DNA of 64,000 nucleotides, taken from Paenibacillus sp. S150. Its GTDB lineage: Bacteria > Bacillota > Bacilli > Paenibacillales > Paenibacillaceae. Position 1 is the first letter of the stretch. Each line of letters starts with the position of its first letter. Positions 1-8,803 of this stretch are shown here, piece after piece. The translations under genes and the position numbers were made by a program. The stretch spans positions 310,001 to 374,000 of the forward strand of contig NZ_JACBYI010000002.1 of NCBI RefSeq assembly GCF_019352175.1, given 5' to 3'. The notes below the pieces were generated by a model. It was not told the origin of the DNA and searched no databases. It saw only the letters and a program-made list of their open reading frames with translations.

Positions 1-191
1 ATGAAATCACATTCTTCAGCAAACGCGGCACTGAATGGGATTACAGCCTGAGCTTTGCCGCCGAGCCGGGAAGCGAGGAGCAGTTCCTGGAAACCGATGC
101 CTTGCTTGAAAATGATGATGATGTCTATAATCTGCTGCTGGATGCGGCACTGGATACCCAGGAGCTTCCGGAGGAGGCTGAGGAAGAGTAA
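1..191 (+). CDS. C-terminal end of an unidentified acidic protein (5' partial)
   Basis: An open frame runs from the window edge (codons in phase with base 3) to a TAA at 189-191, giving about 62 residues rich in Glu and Asp, with a poly-acidic tail after a segment containing FFSKRGTEWDYSLSF. The start lies outside the window. I do not recognise the family. It is read as a real gene end because an excellent bidirectional terminator follows the stop immediately and because the opposite strand holds a terminating gene. Confidence 0.55.
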   Translation, partial: EITFFSKRGTEWDYSLSFAAEPGSEEQFLETDALLENDDDVYNLLLDAALDTQELPEEAEEE

Positions 192-242
192 AACAAACGC
201 GACCGCTGTCGGCATAATTGCCGAAAAGGGTCGCATTTGTTT
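191..242. terminator. Bidirectional terminator between converging genes
   Basis: AAACAAACGCGACC (191-204) pairs with GGGTCGCATTTGTTT (228-242) with one mismatch. A second small hairpin (TCGGCA/TGCCGA) sits in the loop. A/T tracts flank both sides, so it can serve the partial plus-strand gene and the minus-strand ktrB-like gene. Confidence 0.8.
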
Positions 243-1589
243 CTACCCGATTGTGATATTGCCTTCGGGGTAGCGGTAAAGCTCCTTGCTGTTCTTGGGC
301 TTGAGCGCATAAGCCAGCGTCAGCGGACCTATCCGCCCGACGAACATCAGGATAATCACAAGTGCCTTGCCCATCGTTGTAAGCTCAGGTGTGAGCCCCA
401 TGGTGATGCCTGAGGTGCCGAAGGCGGAGACGGCTTCAAAGAGCACGGTCAGGAAGTCGGCGCTTTCGGTCACAGACAGCAGCATCGTGGCAGAGACAAC
501 GAGCATGAGTGAGAGCAGGGTCATGGTGATTGCCCTGTATACATTTTCTTTGGAAATCCGGTGGCGGAACATGACGATGTCCTCTCTGCCCCGGATCTTG
601 GCGTAAGCTGTACTGGCCAGAATCGCGAAGGTGGTGATTTTGATTCCCCCGCCGGTAGAACCGGGGGCCGCGCCGATGAACATGAGCAGGATCATCAGGA
701 ACTGGGTGGATTCGCGCAGCAGCGGAATCTCGATGGTCGTAACACCGCCGGAGCGCGGAGTAATTGCCTGCAGGAAGGAAGCCATGATTTTGCCGCCGGC
801 ATGCAGCGGCTTCAGAGTGGAATTCAGCTCCAGCCAGAAAAAGACCGCTGCCCCGCCCAGAATCAGGACAGCCGATGTCGAAAGCACGACTTTGGAATGC
901 AGGGTCAGCCGTTTGCGCTTGGGATAGTCAATCACATCGGACAGGACGATAAAACCGATCCCGCCCAGAAATATAAGCAGCATGGAGGTGATATTCACAA
1001 TGGGATCTTCGGCATACCGTGTAAGGCCGCTGAAGGGGCCGTGGATATCTCCAAAAAGATCAAAACCTGCATTATTAAAGATTGAGATGCTATGGAACAA
1101 ACCATAATACATCGCTTTGCCAAATGGCATATCCAGTGTAAATCTGGCCGCGAGAAGTATGGCTCCGCTGAGCTGGATGACCAGTGAATAGAGCAGCACC
1201 CGCTGAATCAGCCGGACAATCCCCTGCATTGAATTCTGGTTCATGGACTCCTGCAGCAGCAGCCGTTCCTTCAGTGAGATCCGTTTGTTAAGCACCAGTG
1301 TAATCAAGGTTGCCATGGTTACGAATCCCAGGCCTCCGAACTGGAACAGTACCAGCAGCACGATTTGTCCGAATACGGTGAGCTGCGTCCCGGTGTCAAT
1401 CACGGCAAGACCTGTAACACAGGTTGCTGAAGTCGCCATGAACAAAGCGTCAATGAAGGAAATTCTCTCCCCGGTGGATGCCGCAGGCAGGCATAGCAGG
1501 AGTGCTCCTGCGGCGATCAGCAGTATAAATCCAAGCGACAATATTTTGGGCGGTGTCAGTCTTTGCTGCCCGAAGGGTACGATAGCCAA
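243..1589 (-). CDS. ktrB: KtrB/TrkH-family potassium transporter subunit
   Basis: Predicted K+-translocating membrane subunit (448 aa, usual KtrB length). It has four pore repeats whose selectivity loops are visible: TSATCVTGL near residue 53, SIFNNAGFD near 170, TPRSGGVTT near 275 and SAFGTSGITMG near 390. This is the four-fold M1-P-M2 layout of the Trk/Ktr/HKT superfamily. The start is TTG at 1589, 8 nt after an AGGAG motif on the minus strand. No KtrA/RCK regulatory partner lies next to it in this window, so gating would depend on a KtrA or KtrC encoded elsewhere. KtrB versus KtrD cannot be told from sequence alone. Confidence 0.9.
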   Translation of the reverse strand: MAIVPFGQQRLTPPKILSLGFILLIAAGALLLCLPAASTGERISFIDALFMATSATCVTGLAVIDTGTQLTVFGQIVLLVLFQFGGLGFVTMATLITLVLNKRISLKERLLLQESMNQNSMQGIVRLIQRVLLYSLVIQLSGAILLAARFTLDMPFGKAMYYGLFHSISIFNNAGFDLFGDIHGPFSGLTRYAEDPIVNITSMLLIFLGGIGFIVLSDVIDYPKRKRLTLHSKVVLSTSAVLILGGAAVFFWLELNSTLKPLHAGGKIMASFLQAITPRSGGVTTIEIPLLRESTQFLMILLMFIGAAPGSTGGGIKITTFAILASTAYAKIRGREDIVMFRHRISKENVYRAITMTLLSLMLVVSATMLLSVTESADFLTVLFEAVSAFGTSGITMGLTPELTTMGKALVIILMFVGRIGPLTLAYALKPKNSKELYRYPEGNITIG

Positions 1590-1739
1590 ATTTCATTCTC
1601 CTGACGTCTGAAGATAATCTGACAAGATTATACCATATCTTCATATCCGTCCACTAAAGGGGCAGGGAAATGACATATTTTATCGAAATGGTTAAGTGGT
1701 TCAATTATTTTGGAGTTTCATAGAGGAGGCATACTGGCT

Positions 1740-2105
1740 GTGACAAGTCCGATTCTGAATCAGATTGGTGCTGTTTTCATTCCGGTGAGTGATATTGAAA
1801 GGTCGAAAAATTGGTATTGCAGCTTGCTGGGACTTCCCCAGGACGGCGAAGTGCTGTTTGGACATCTTTACGTTATTCCTATGCAAGGCCCGGGCATTGT
1901 GCTGGACAGCAGGATTTTCACAGTCGAGGCTGTGCTGAAGGTTCCTTCTTTCCAACTGAACACTGAGGATATTGGCGCCGCCTATGATTTTGTCAAAGAA
2001 TCGGGAGCAGAGCTGCTGACCGACATTGAGCATGATCACTGGTTCAACTTCAAGGACCCGGACGGGAATGTATTGATGGTCTGCCGAAAAGAAACCGAAT
2101 TATAA
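1740..2105 (+). CDS. VOC-family (glyoxalase/bleomycin-resistance fold) protein
   Basis: A 121-aa single-domain protein of the vicinal oxygen chelate superfamily: a beta-alpha-beta opening (IGAVFIPVSDIERSKNWYCS) and the C-terminal FKDPDGNVLMVC strand that usually carries the last metal-ligand Glu (here replaced, so metal binding is uncertain). The start is GTG 1740 with AGGAGG at 1724-1729 and a 10-nt spacer. An upstream in-frame ATG at 1710 has no ribosome site. The substrate is unknown. Monocistronic, closed by a strong terminator. Confidence 0.8.
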   Translation: MTSPILNQIGAVFIPVSDIERSKNWYCSLLGLPQDGEVLFGHLYVIPMQGPGIVLDSRIFTVEAVLKVPSFQLNTEDIGAAYDFVKESGAELLTDIEHDHWFNFKDPDGNVLMVCRKETEL

Positions 2106-2147
2106 TTAACTTCATTAATTATTTATGGAATTAATAAATCTGTAAAA

Positions 2148-2183
2148 GCCAAACGGCGCTCCGCAATGGGAGCGCCGTTTGGC
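2148..2183. terminator. Bidirectional terminator
   Basis: GCCAAACGGCGCTCC (2148-2162) and GGGAGCGCCGTTTGGC (2168-2183) form a near-perfect 15-bp stem between two converging genes. Confidence 0.85.
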
Positions 2184-2202
2184 AATATTCATGGACGTAT
2201 AA

Positions 2203-3525
2203 TTATTGCGGCTCCGGGGCCGGATCTTCAGTTCCCGGCTGGGCTATTTCAATCTCCACCTTGCGGATGCGGTGACGGTTCATTTCCAGGACAGTCAGCG
2301 TCACATGCTCTTGAGTGATACTTTTGCCCACCGCAGGCTCTTCCAGATGGCTGTACAGCCATCCTCCGATCGTGGTCACCTCATCGTCGTGCAGATCGAG
2401 ACCCGTCAGCTCCTTAATCTCCAGGACAGAGACATTGCCGTCAAATAAATAATGGAAATCGCTCAGTTTTTCGATATTGCGGCGTTCGTCCCCATCGAAT
2501 TCATCCCGGATTTCCCCGACAATCTCTTCAAGGATGTCCTCGATGGTAATCAGGCCGGAGGTTCCGCCATATTCATCCAGCAGCAGGGCGATATGCACAC
2601 GCTCTTTCTGCATACGGGTCAGCAGTGTTTTGACCGGAGTGACCTCAGAAACAGTCAGGATCGGCAGAATCAGGCTTTTGAAATCAAAATCCGGATTGTT
2701 GTCGTACTGCAGGTAGAGCTGTTTGGTGTTGATCATCCCGATGATATTGTCTTTACTGCCGTCAGCCACAGGGAAGCGGGTGTACTGCTCCTTGCGGATG
2801 ATTTCAAAATTCTCTTTCAAAGTATGGTTGGTGAAGAGGCAAACCATGTCCGTCCGCGGCACCATAATCTCTTTGGCCAGCATTTCATCGAAGGTAAAGA
2901 TACGGTTCACATATCCATATTCAGCTTTGTTGATTTTGCCGCTCTCATAGCTCTCGGAGAGGATCAGACGAATCTCGTCTTCGCTATGCGCATCGCCATG
3001 CTCGCTCGCGGGCTTCATCCCGAACAAGCTGACCAGCAGGTTGGCGGAACCGTTCATCAGCCATATCAGAGGGTATAAAATTTTGTAGAACCAAATAATC
3101 AGCGGTGAGGTAATTTGACCGATTTTTTCCGGAATATTGATAGCGGCTGTCTTTGGAGCAAGCTCGCCGACTACGACATGCAGGAATGTGGCAATAATGA
3201 ATGCCAGAGCAAATGCAATGGGCTCACTGACACTGTGGCTGATATCCGCCAGATCGAATAACGGCATCAGAAGCTGCTCAAACGCAGGCTCTGCCAACGC
3301 CCCGATCCCCAGTGCTGTAATTGTGATCCCGAGCTGGCAGGCGGACAGATAGCCGTCAAGGTTGGCAGCAACCCGCTGCACCGCCAGGGCATTCTTCTTG
3401 CCGTCAAGCACCATTTGGCTTACCTGGCTGCCTCTCAGCCGTACCACTGCAAATTCCGTCGCTACAAAAAATGCCGTTAAAACGATCAAAATTGCCACAA
3501 GCGTCAAACTAAGTCCTATACCCAT
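2203..3525 (-). CDS. CNNM/CBS-domain membrane protein (HlyC/CorC, 'hemolysin' family)
   Basis: About 440 aa. An N-terminal DUF21/CNNM membrane domain (first helix GIGLSLTLVAILIVLTAFFV, then the conserved TEFAVVRLRGS) is followed by a CBS pair (about 215-335, with PRTDMV and LLDEYGGTSGLITIEDILEEIVGEI) and a C-terminal CorC/HlyC domain. The family is now linked to Mg2+ or divalent cation transport; 'hemolysin' is historical. I place the start at 3525 (MGIG). The longer frame starting at 3570 has no ribosome site and would begin upstream of the predicted transcription start (TTCACA-N17-TATAAC on the minus strand, 3588-3560). Confidence 0.88.
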   Translation of the reverse strand: MGIGLSLTLVAILIVLTAFFVATEFAVVRLRGSQVSQMVLDGKKNALAVQRVAANLDGYLSACQLGITITALGIGALAEPAFEQLLMPLFDLADISHSVSEPIAFALAFIIATFLHVVVGELAPKTAAINIPEKIGQITSPLIIWFYKILYPLIWLMNGSANLLVSLFGMKPASEHGDAHSEDEIRLILSESYESGKINKAEYGYVNRIFTFDEMLAKEIMVPRTDMVCLFTNHTLKENFEIIRKEQYTRFPVADGSKDNIIGMINTKQLYLQYDNNPDFDFKSLILPILTVSEVTPVKTLLTRMQKERVHIALLLDEYGGTSGLITIEDILEEIVGEIRDEFDGDERRNIEKLSDFHYLFDGNVSVLEIKELTGLDLHDDEVTTIGGWLYSHLEEPAVGKSITQEHVTLTVLEMNRHRIRKVEIEIAQPGTEDPAPEPQ

Positions 3526-3559
3526 ATAATCTTTACCATCCCTCTCGTCGTTAAAATAG

Positions 3560-3588
3560 GTTATACTCATATTATGAGTTCATGTGAA
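3560..3588 (-). promoter_or_regulatory. Promoter of the CNNM/CBS gene, overlapped by a palindromic array
   Basis: On the minus strand, TTCACA (3588-3583), a 17-nt spacer and TATAAC (3565-3560) form a plausible sigma-A promoter. The -35 falls in the palindrome ATGAGTTCA-TG-TGAACTCAT (3574-3593), and a further ACTCAT half-site (3565-3570) makes three regularly placed half-sites. This looks like an operator, possibly for the divergent DUF1836 protein, which has a helix-turn-helix-like domain. Confidence 0.5.
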
Positions 3589-3640
3589 CTCATTGTACGA
3601 ACTTTTCCGGAGAAAATCAAATGGCGAAGGGGTGCCATAT

Positions 3641-4408
3641 ATGGAAGCTTTTACACTCAGCCGGATTGAGATGTCCCAGCTGCTGCTGTCCCTGAAAGGA
3701 GCTGTGGAACGGAAGCCGCTGCATATCCTGCAGGACGCGTGGTCCAAATTTCATCCTGAAGAGGCGGAGAGGGGCGCTTCGCTCCCGGCTTTTCTATCCA
3801 CGGAGATTCCTCCCATCCTGCAAAAGCTTATCAAAGGCGGCAGCGTAAAAGGGCTGTCACTCGGAGAAATCGCCACACTGGGCCACCTGATTGAGTATTC
3901 TACATTATCTTCCACTTCTATGCAGAACTGGGTAAAACGCGACTTCAAGGAATATCTGGGCTCGCCCAGGGAGGGCAAAAAATATTCGTTCAACCAGGCC
4001 GCGCTTTTATTTATGATCGATGATCTGAAGGCCTCGCTGGACTTTGAGAGTATCCGGCATCTGTTCCGGATGCTCTTCCTGGCGCCGGAGCGCGACGATG
4101 ACGATTTGGTGGAACCGGCGCAGCTGTATCTCGCCTATGCGGAGCTGTTCGAAGAGATTAAAAACAGTCCAGTGACGCCAGTCCTGGGCATTGCCGACCG
4201 GAGTGCGCAGCAGGCTTATTCCACGAAGGCGGACAAGGTGCTTAAGGTTTCACTGGGAAATATGATGCTGCGGTTGAATCATTTGACCAAATCCCAGCGG
4301 CATGCCGTGCGGAATATGCTGATGATTGCCGCCATCTCTGTGCAGACCTGCTATTTTCAGGCATTGGCCCGGCAATACTGCAATGCAGCGTTATTCCTTG
4401 ATTTTTGA
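3641..4408 (+). CDS. DUF1836-like protein, putative DNA-binding regulator
   Basis: 255 aa. The centre (about residues 70-125: LSLGEIATLGHLIEYSTLSS, then MQNWVKR and a KKYSFNQAALLFMI stretch) resembles DUF1836 proteins of Firmicutes, which carry a MerR-like winged-helix N-terminal region. The start is ATG 3641, 8 nt after GAAGGGG. The in-frame ATG at 3584 lies inside the upstream palindrome and has no ribosome site. Divergent from the CNNM/CBS gene, so it may regulate that gene or itself. No enzymatic motif is visible. Confidence 0.6.
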   Translation: MEAFTLSRIEMSQLLLSLKGAVERKPLHILQDAWSKFHPEEAERGASLPAFLSTEIPPILQKLIKGGSVKGLSLGEIATLGHLIEYSTLSSTSMQNWVKRDFKEYLGSPREGKKYSFNQAALLFMIDDLKASLDFESIRHLFRMLFLAPERDDDDLVEPAQLYLAYAELFEEIKNSPVTPVLGIADRSAQQAYSTKADKVLKVSLGNMMLRLNHLTKSQRHAVRNMLMIAAISVQTCYFQALARQYCNAALFLDF

Positions 4409-4490
4409 ACACGGCAAACATAGAATGTGTATGTGAACAAGGAATTAAAACCATGTTGATTAGCCGGAGTCAGGGAAGAGGTGCAAAAGG

Positions 4491-5705
4491 ATGAATAATA
4501 TGTCGCTGCTGCAGAATCCTAAGCAAAGAAAGCTGCTGTTCAGTGCAGGCCTGAGCTGGATGTTTGACGCGATGGATGTGGGAATGATTTCTTTTGTGGT
4601 TGCGGCGCTCGCCAAGGAATGGAGCCTCGGACCGGAAAAAATCGGATATTTGACCAGCATTAACTCGATAGGCATGGCGGTGGGTGCAGCCGCGGCAGGC
4701 ATTCTTGCCGACCGTTTTGGCCGCAAATCGGTGCTGCTGTGGACATTGCTGATCTTCTCGCTGGCCAGCGGGTTATCGGCTTTTGCCGCCGGGTACGCCA
4801 TGCTCTGTGTATTGCGCTTTATAGCCGGCTTTGGTCTTGGCGGAGAGCTGCCTGTAGCCTCGACTCTGGTCTCGGAGAGTATGCCTGTCAAGGAAAGGGG
4901 CCGGGCGGTTGTGCTGCTGGAAAGCTTCTGGGCGGTGGGCTGGATCCTCTCGGCGCTGATCGCTTATTTTGTCATTCCGGATTACGGCTGGAGAGTAGCC
5001 TTTGCCATCGGCGCGGTTCCTGCACTCTATGCGCTGTACTTGCGGCGGGCCATAGATGATTCTCCCCGCTTTGCGGAGATCAAGAAGAACGCACCCGTAC
5101 CCTTGCGCAGCCGTATTGCCACGGTCTGGTCCGCGGAATACCGCCGTTCGACGGTTATGCTCTGGATCTTATGGTTTACGGTGGTCTTTTCCTATTACGG
5201 CATGTTTCTGTGGCTGCCTACGGTCATGGTCATCAAGGGCTTCAGTCTCGTCAAAAGCTTTGAGTATGTGCTGATTATGACGCTGGCACAGCTCCCGGGC
5301 TACTTCACGGCCGCTTATTTCATCGAGAAATTCGGCCGCAAATTTGTGCTTGTCATTTATCTGCTGCTCACTGCGGTCAGTGCCGCCTGGTTCGGGAATT
5401 CAACCACCGAGGGCATGCTGATGGCTGCCGGAATCTGCCTGTCGTTTTTTAATCTTGGCGCTTGGGGCGGCATGTATGCCTATACACCGGAGCTTTATCC
5501 CACCGCCATTCGCTCAACGGGGGCAGGCCTTGCGACTTCCTTTGGCCGGATTGGCGGGATTATCGCACCTACGCTGGTAGGCGTTATGGTCGGCAATGAG
5601 ATCGGGATCGGATCAATCTTCATGCTGTTTTTTGTGACGATTATTATCGGCGCTCTGGCCGTGCTCTTCCTGGGCAAGGAAACGAAAGGGCTTGAGGTGG
5701 GCTAG
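4491..5705 (+). CDS. niaP: NiaP/YceI-type MFS transporter (probable niacin permease)
   Basis: 404 aa with 12 hydrophobic segments. The N-terminal WMFDAMDVGMISFVVAAL, the loop DRFGRKS, GLGGELPVASTLVSE and LLESFWAVGW segments match Bacillus subtilis YceI (NiaP), a nicotinate/nicotinamide importer, closely and almost colinearly. Start ATG 4491, nine nt after GGAAGAGG. Likely role: uptake of niacin for NAD synthesis. No NiaR operator was recognised upstream. Related aromatic-acid or metabolite:H+ symporters are the alternative. Confidence 0.8.
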   Translation: MNNMSLLQNPKQRKLLFSAGLSWMFDAMDVGMISFVVAALAKEWSLGPEKIGYLTSINSIGMAVGAAAAGILADRFGRKSVLLWTLLIFSLASGLSAFAAGYAMLCVLRFIAGFGLGGELPVASTLVSESMPVKERGRAVVLLESFWAVGWILSALIAYFVIPDYGWRVAFAIGAVPALYALYLRRAIDDSPRFAEIKKNAPVPLRSRIATVWSAEYRRSTVMLWILWFTVVFSYYGMFLWLPTVMVIKGFSLVKSFEYVLIMTLAQLPGYFTAAYFIEKFGRKFVLVIYLLLTAVSAAWFGNSTTEGMLMAAGICLSFFNLGAWGGMYAYTPELYPTAIRSTGAGLATSFGRIGGIIAPTLVGVMVGNEIGIGSIFMLFFVTIIIGALAVLFLGKETKGLEVG

Positions 5706-5728
5706 GGGACCAATCTTCAATGACATGC

Positions 5729-5758
5729 TTGATGTTCGTCCGTCAGGAATGCTAATAT
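5729..5758 (+). promoter_or_regulatory. Candidate promoter for the Shango-like operon
   Basis: TTGATG (5729-5734), an 18-nt spacer and TAATAT (5753-5758) give a good sigma-A candidate in the niaP-sngA gap. Transcripts would carry a ~100-nt leader that includes the terminator hairpin at 5803-5840. Confidence 0.5.
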
Positions 5759-5802
5759 TAGTAGTAAGATGCAGACAGCTTTTTATATTACCAGGAGAAC
5801 AC

Positions 5803-5840
5803 AAACGGTTCCTTCACTTCTGTGAACAGGACCGTTTTTT
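5803..5840 (+). terminator. Terminator hairpin directly upstream of the Shango-like operon
   Basis: AAACGGT-t-CC-TTCAC, loop TTCT, GTGAA-ca-GG-ACCGTTT followed by a six-T run: a textbook intrinsic terminator. It lies about 100 nt after niaP and only ~16 nt before the sngA ribosome site, leaving no room for a promoter between them. It either ends niaP transcripts and is read through, or works as an attenuator. Confidence 0.75.
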
Positions 5841-5858
5841 CGTAAGAACGGAATCGGG

Positions 5859-7487
5859 GTGAGATACTTGAGCAGAGACGGGAAGCAGCTGCATTTCACG
5901 GAGCTGGTGTGGGAGAGCACAGAGCAGAATCTTCCGATTCCTCCGCGCGATCCGGCAGAGGCCGGGGTTCCCAAGCTTCCAACGGCCAAACCAAAGAAGA
6001 AGGCTCCGAAGGAAGCTGCCGTACAGCTTCAGCTATGGGACATGGAGGAGACACAGGAGCCGGCAACGACAACGGAGAGCCAGTTTGTGGCGCGGGCACG
6101 AGAGCTTGCGGATCACAAGGAACCGGCGGCGCTGTTCGTTCCGTTCAAGAGCTATTGGCCGACCTATGGGCATATGACGGGGGCGCAGGGCAGATGGTAT
6201 TTCTTCTGGCGGGATGAAGTCAGACAGGGCAGGTATCCGAAGACGGATCTGTCTTATATCTTTTTGCATGTCTACGAGCTGATTAACGGTGTGGGCTGGG
6301 ACGAGCCCCGGGAGGGATACCGGCAGCTGAATTTGTTGTGGGAAGCTTACCGGGATCAGTACAAAAGGCTGGATCAGTATCTTGGAGGGTGGATTGCGGA
6401 TTTCTCGTTCGTGCATCATTTGGAGATTCCGCTATCGGACATTGCCGCCCGCTCACGCGGTCTTGCCGGTGATCTGGCTGAGCTTGAGCTGATGCGCTGC
6501 CTGTCTGCTGCGCCGGAGCAGCTGTCCTTTGAAGTCCTGACCGTGATGTCGGATTATGATATAAGCAAATCCAAATTCTATACAGGTGAAGGCCAAGCGG
6601 CAGCGGAACGTTATATCCCGCAGGTGGTTGCGCTGATTGACGCTTACGTGGCCCGCAAGCATGGCTTGAATCTGATTGGAATGTTCCAGCCGGGTCCGGC
6701 GGTGGTCCGGGAGCGGTACCTGTTCCGCAGTGCCGTGTATGATATCTCTTTGTACGGTTATTCCGTACTCGTGCCTGTAGTGCGGATCAGCAAATCGCCC
6801 CCGCTGCGCAGTCTGATCACCCGGCTGTTCCGGCTGACGGAAAATAAGCTCCGTGCGCTGGTGGGCTACCGGGGCAGACTGAAGGATGTTAAGGTTGATG
6901 CCGATATGGATGAGCTGGTCACCCGTTTCCTGCAGCGCGAATTCCGCAAGGCAGAGCAGAAGGAAAAGGGGCCGGCGGTTGTCATCGATGACAGGAAGCT
7001 GCAGCAGCTCCAGAGCGATTCCGAAGTCGTGCGCACGCTGCTCACGGTTGAAGAGACTGAGGAGCTTGAGGAACGGCGGATGGCGGAAGAGGACTCAGCC
7101 GGGCGCACCCGGATTCCGGCAAAGGCGGGGCATGGAGATCAAGCGGCTGATCCAGCCGTGGCTGAGGCGGATTCGGAGCCGGCAGCCGGGGGCTCAAAAG
7201 CGGCTGGGGCCGCACATGCCGTTGACAGCGCTCCGGCGCACTGGCAGCAATTCGCCGCCGCGCTGACTCCGCTTGAGCGGGCTGTAGTCCAAGCTCTTGC
7301 CGAAGGCAAAGGAAGTGCAGCGGTTCAGGAGCTGGCTGCAGCCGGTGGAACGATGGCAGAGCTGCTGTTCGACGGAATCAACGAGACTGCCATGGATCTG
7401 CTGGGGGATTTGCTGATCGACGAAGAACAGCTGAACGAGGAATTTGTGCCGATGCTGCAATACTTGGGTGGGGTGAATGATCGATGA
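5859..7487 (+). CDS. sngA: TerB-N/TerB-C domain protein, SngA-like (Shango defence)
   Basis: 542 aa. A charged, Pro/Lys/Ala-rich N-terminus (1-75) precedes a TerB-N domain (about 80-290: FKSYWPTYGHMTGAQGRWYFFW, then SYIFLHVYELINGVGW) and a TerB-C-like C-terminal part (about 350-540, with RKLQQLQSDSEVVRTLL and FDGINETAMDLLGDLLIDEE), split by a low-complexity Ala/Glu linker. GTG 5859 opens the frame, but TTG 5868 is better spaced from GGGGTGA (5856-5862). It overlaps the next gene by 4 nt (ATGA). TerB-domain protein + ATPase + helicase is the composition of the Shango anti-phage system; the assignment rests on order and domains. The TerB domain is known from tellurite and stress operons, but its molecular role here is unknown. 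Confidence 0.75.
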   Translation: MRYLSRDGKQLHFTELVWESTEQNLPIPPRDPAEAGVPKLPTAKPKKKAPKEAAVQLQLWDMEETQEPATTTESQFVARARELADHKEPAALFVPFKSYWPTYGHMTGAQGRWYFFWRDEVRQGRYPKTDLSYIFLHVYELINGVGWDEPREGYRQLNLLWEAYRDQYKRLDQYLGGWIADFSFVHHLEIPLSDIAARSRGLAGDLAELELMRCLSAAPEQLSFEVLTVMSDYDISKSKFYTGEGQAAAERYIPQVVALIDAYVARKHGLNLIGMFQPGPAVVRERYLFRSAVYDISLYGYSVLVPVVRISKSPPLRSLITRLFRLTENKLRALVGYRGRLKDVKVDADMDELVTRFLQREFRKAEQKEKGPAVVIDDRKLQQLQSDSEVVRTLLTVEETEELEERRMAEEDSAGRTRIPAKAGHGDQAADPAVAEADSEPAAGGSKAAGAAHAVDSAPAHWQQFAAALTPLERAVVQALAEGKGSAAVQELAAAGGTMAELLFDGINETAMDLLGDLLIDEEQLNEEFVPMLQYLGGVNDR

Positions 7488-8803
7488 GTGAACTTAGAAT
7501 ACCGAAACGGATGACCACTGCGCTTGTGAACTCACTGACTGCGGGTGTGGTGCCGCGTATCGGTCTGGAGCATATTGCCGTTGGCCGCAGACCCGAGGTT
7601 GAAGCCATTCTCCGGGATATGGAAAATATTGCAGAAGGCGGTGCCGCCTTCAAGCTGATTACCGGCAAATTCGGCAGCGGCAAAAGCTTCCTGCTGCAGA
7701 TTATCCGCAACTACGCCATGGACCGGGACTTTATCGTGGCGGATGCCGACCTGTCTCCGGAGCGCAGGCTGGTTGGAACCAGGGGGCAGGGCCTCGCCAC
7801 CTACCGTGAGCTGATGAGCCGCCTCTCCACGCGCACACGTCCCGATGGCGGAGCGCTGGAGATCATACTCCAGAAGTGGATTGTTACCCTACAGCAGGCG
7901 GTAATGCAGGAGAAGGGCTATGGCCCGGACGCTCCGCAGCTTGGTGAAGAGGTCGAACAGAGGATTTATACGGTGGCTTCAGAAATGCGCGGGCTTGTAC
8001 ACGGATTTGATTTTGCCAAAGTACTGGCGGCTTATTGGAACGGCCATAAGCTTGCCGATGATGGGCTGAAGCAGGACTCCCTGCGCTGGCTGCGCGGCGA
8101 GTTCGCTACCCGTACCGAGGCGCGGAAGGCGCTTGGCGTAGGTGTTATCATCGACGATGACAACTGGTATGACTATATGAAGCTGTGGGCTGAGTTCGCA
8201 GGCAGCATTGGCTATAAGGGGCTGCTGCTGTTCATTGATGAAGGTGTGAATCTGTATAAGATCGTAAGCAGCATCTCGCGCCAGAGCAACTACGAGAAGC
8301 TGCTGACCATGTTCAACGATACTATGCAGGGCAAGGCGGAGCGCCTCGGCATCTTCATTGGGGGGACACCGCAATTCGTCGAAGACAGCCGCCGCGGGCT
8401 GTTCAGCTATGAAGCGCTGCGGTCGCGGCTGGTAGCCGGACGTTATGCCGGGGCGGGGCTGAACAATTATACCGGGCCGATTATTGCGCTGGATATGCTG
8501 TCCCATGAGGAAATCCTGGTGCTGCTGCAGAAGCTGCGGGATATTCATGCCCTTCATTATGGCTATGAAGCAAGACTGACCCAGGAGCAGCTTGTACATT
8601 TCATGGAAGAGGCCGCAGGGCGGTTGGGTGCGGATGAGCTGCTCACCCCGCGTGAGGTTGTGCGCGATTTCATGGATCTGCTGCATACCCTGCACCAGCA
8701 TCCGGAAATATCGTTCGAGAAGCTCGTAGGCGAGCGGCCCGGCAGGCCTGCCGGGTCCGAGACGAACGAGCTGGATGGATTTCTGGCGGAGTTTGACCTA
8801 TGA
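7484..8803 (+). CDS. sngB: DUF2791 (BrxD-like) P-loop ATPase, SngB-like
   Basis: 439 aa. Walker A GKFGSGKS at residues 61-68 and Walker B LLLFIDE at 247-253; the family is DUF2791, the ATP-binding proteins also found in BREX type 2 loci (BrxD). It starts within the stop of the TerB-domain gene (ATGA, 7484-7487) and ends within the start of the helicase gene (ATGA, 8800-8803), so the three proteins are almost certainly translated in fixed ratio and act together. No other BREX gene (PglX, PglZ, BrxL) is nearby, so this is not a BREX locus. Likely role: ATP-driven loading or regulation of the helicase on DNA. Confidence 0.82.
   Translation: MSELRIPKRMTTALVNSLTAGVVPRIGLEHIAVGRRPEVEAILRDMENIAEGGAAFKLITGKFGSGKSFLLQIIRNYAMDRDFIVADADLSPERRLVGTRGQGLATYRELMSRLSTRTRPDGGALEIILQKWIVTLQQAVMQEKGYGPDAPQLGEEVEQRIYTVASEMRGLVHGFDFAKVLAAYWNGHKLADDGLKQDSLRWLRGEFATRTEARKALGVGVIIDDDNWYDYMKLWAEFAGSIGYKGLLLFIDEGVNLYKIVSSISRQSNYEKLLTMFNDTMQGKAERLGIFIGGTPQFVEDSRRGLFSYEALRSRLVAGRYAGAGLNNYTGPIIALDMLSHEEILVLLQKLRDIHALHYGYEARLTQEQLVHFMEEAAGRLGADELLTPREVVRDFMDLLHTLHQHPEISFEKLVGERPGRPAGSETNELDGFLAEFDL

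Noticed and set aside
7484-8803. BREX defence system
   Set aside because: The DUF2791 ATPase family occurs in BREX, but no pglX, pglZ, brxL or other BREX gene accompanies it.
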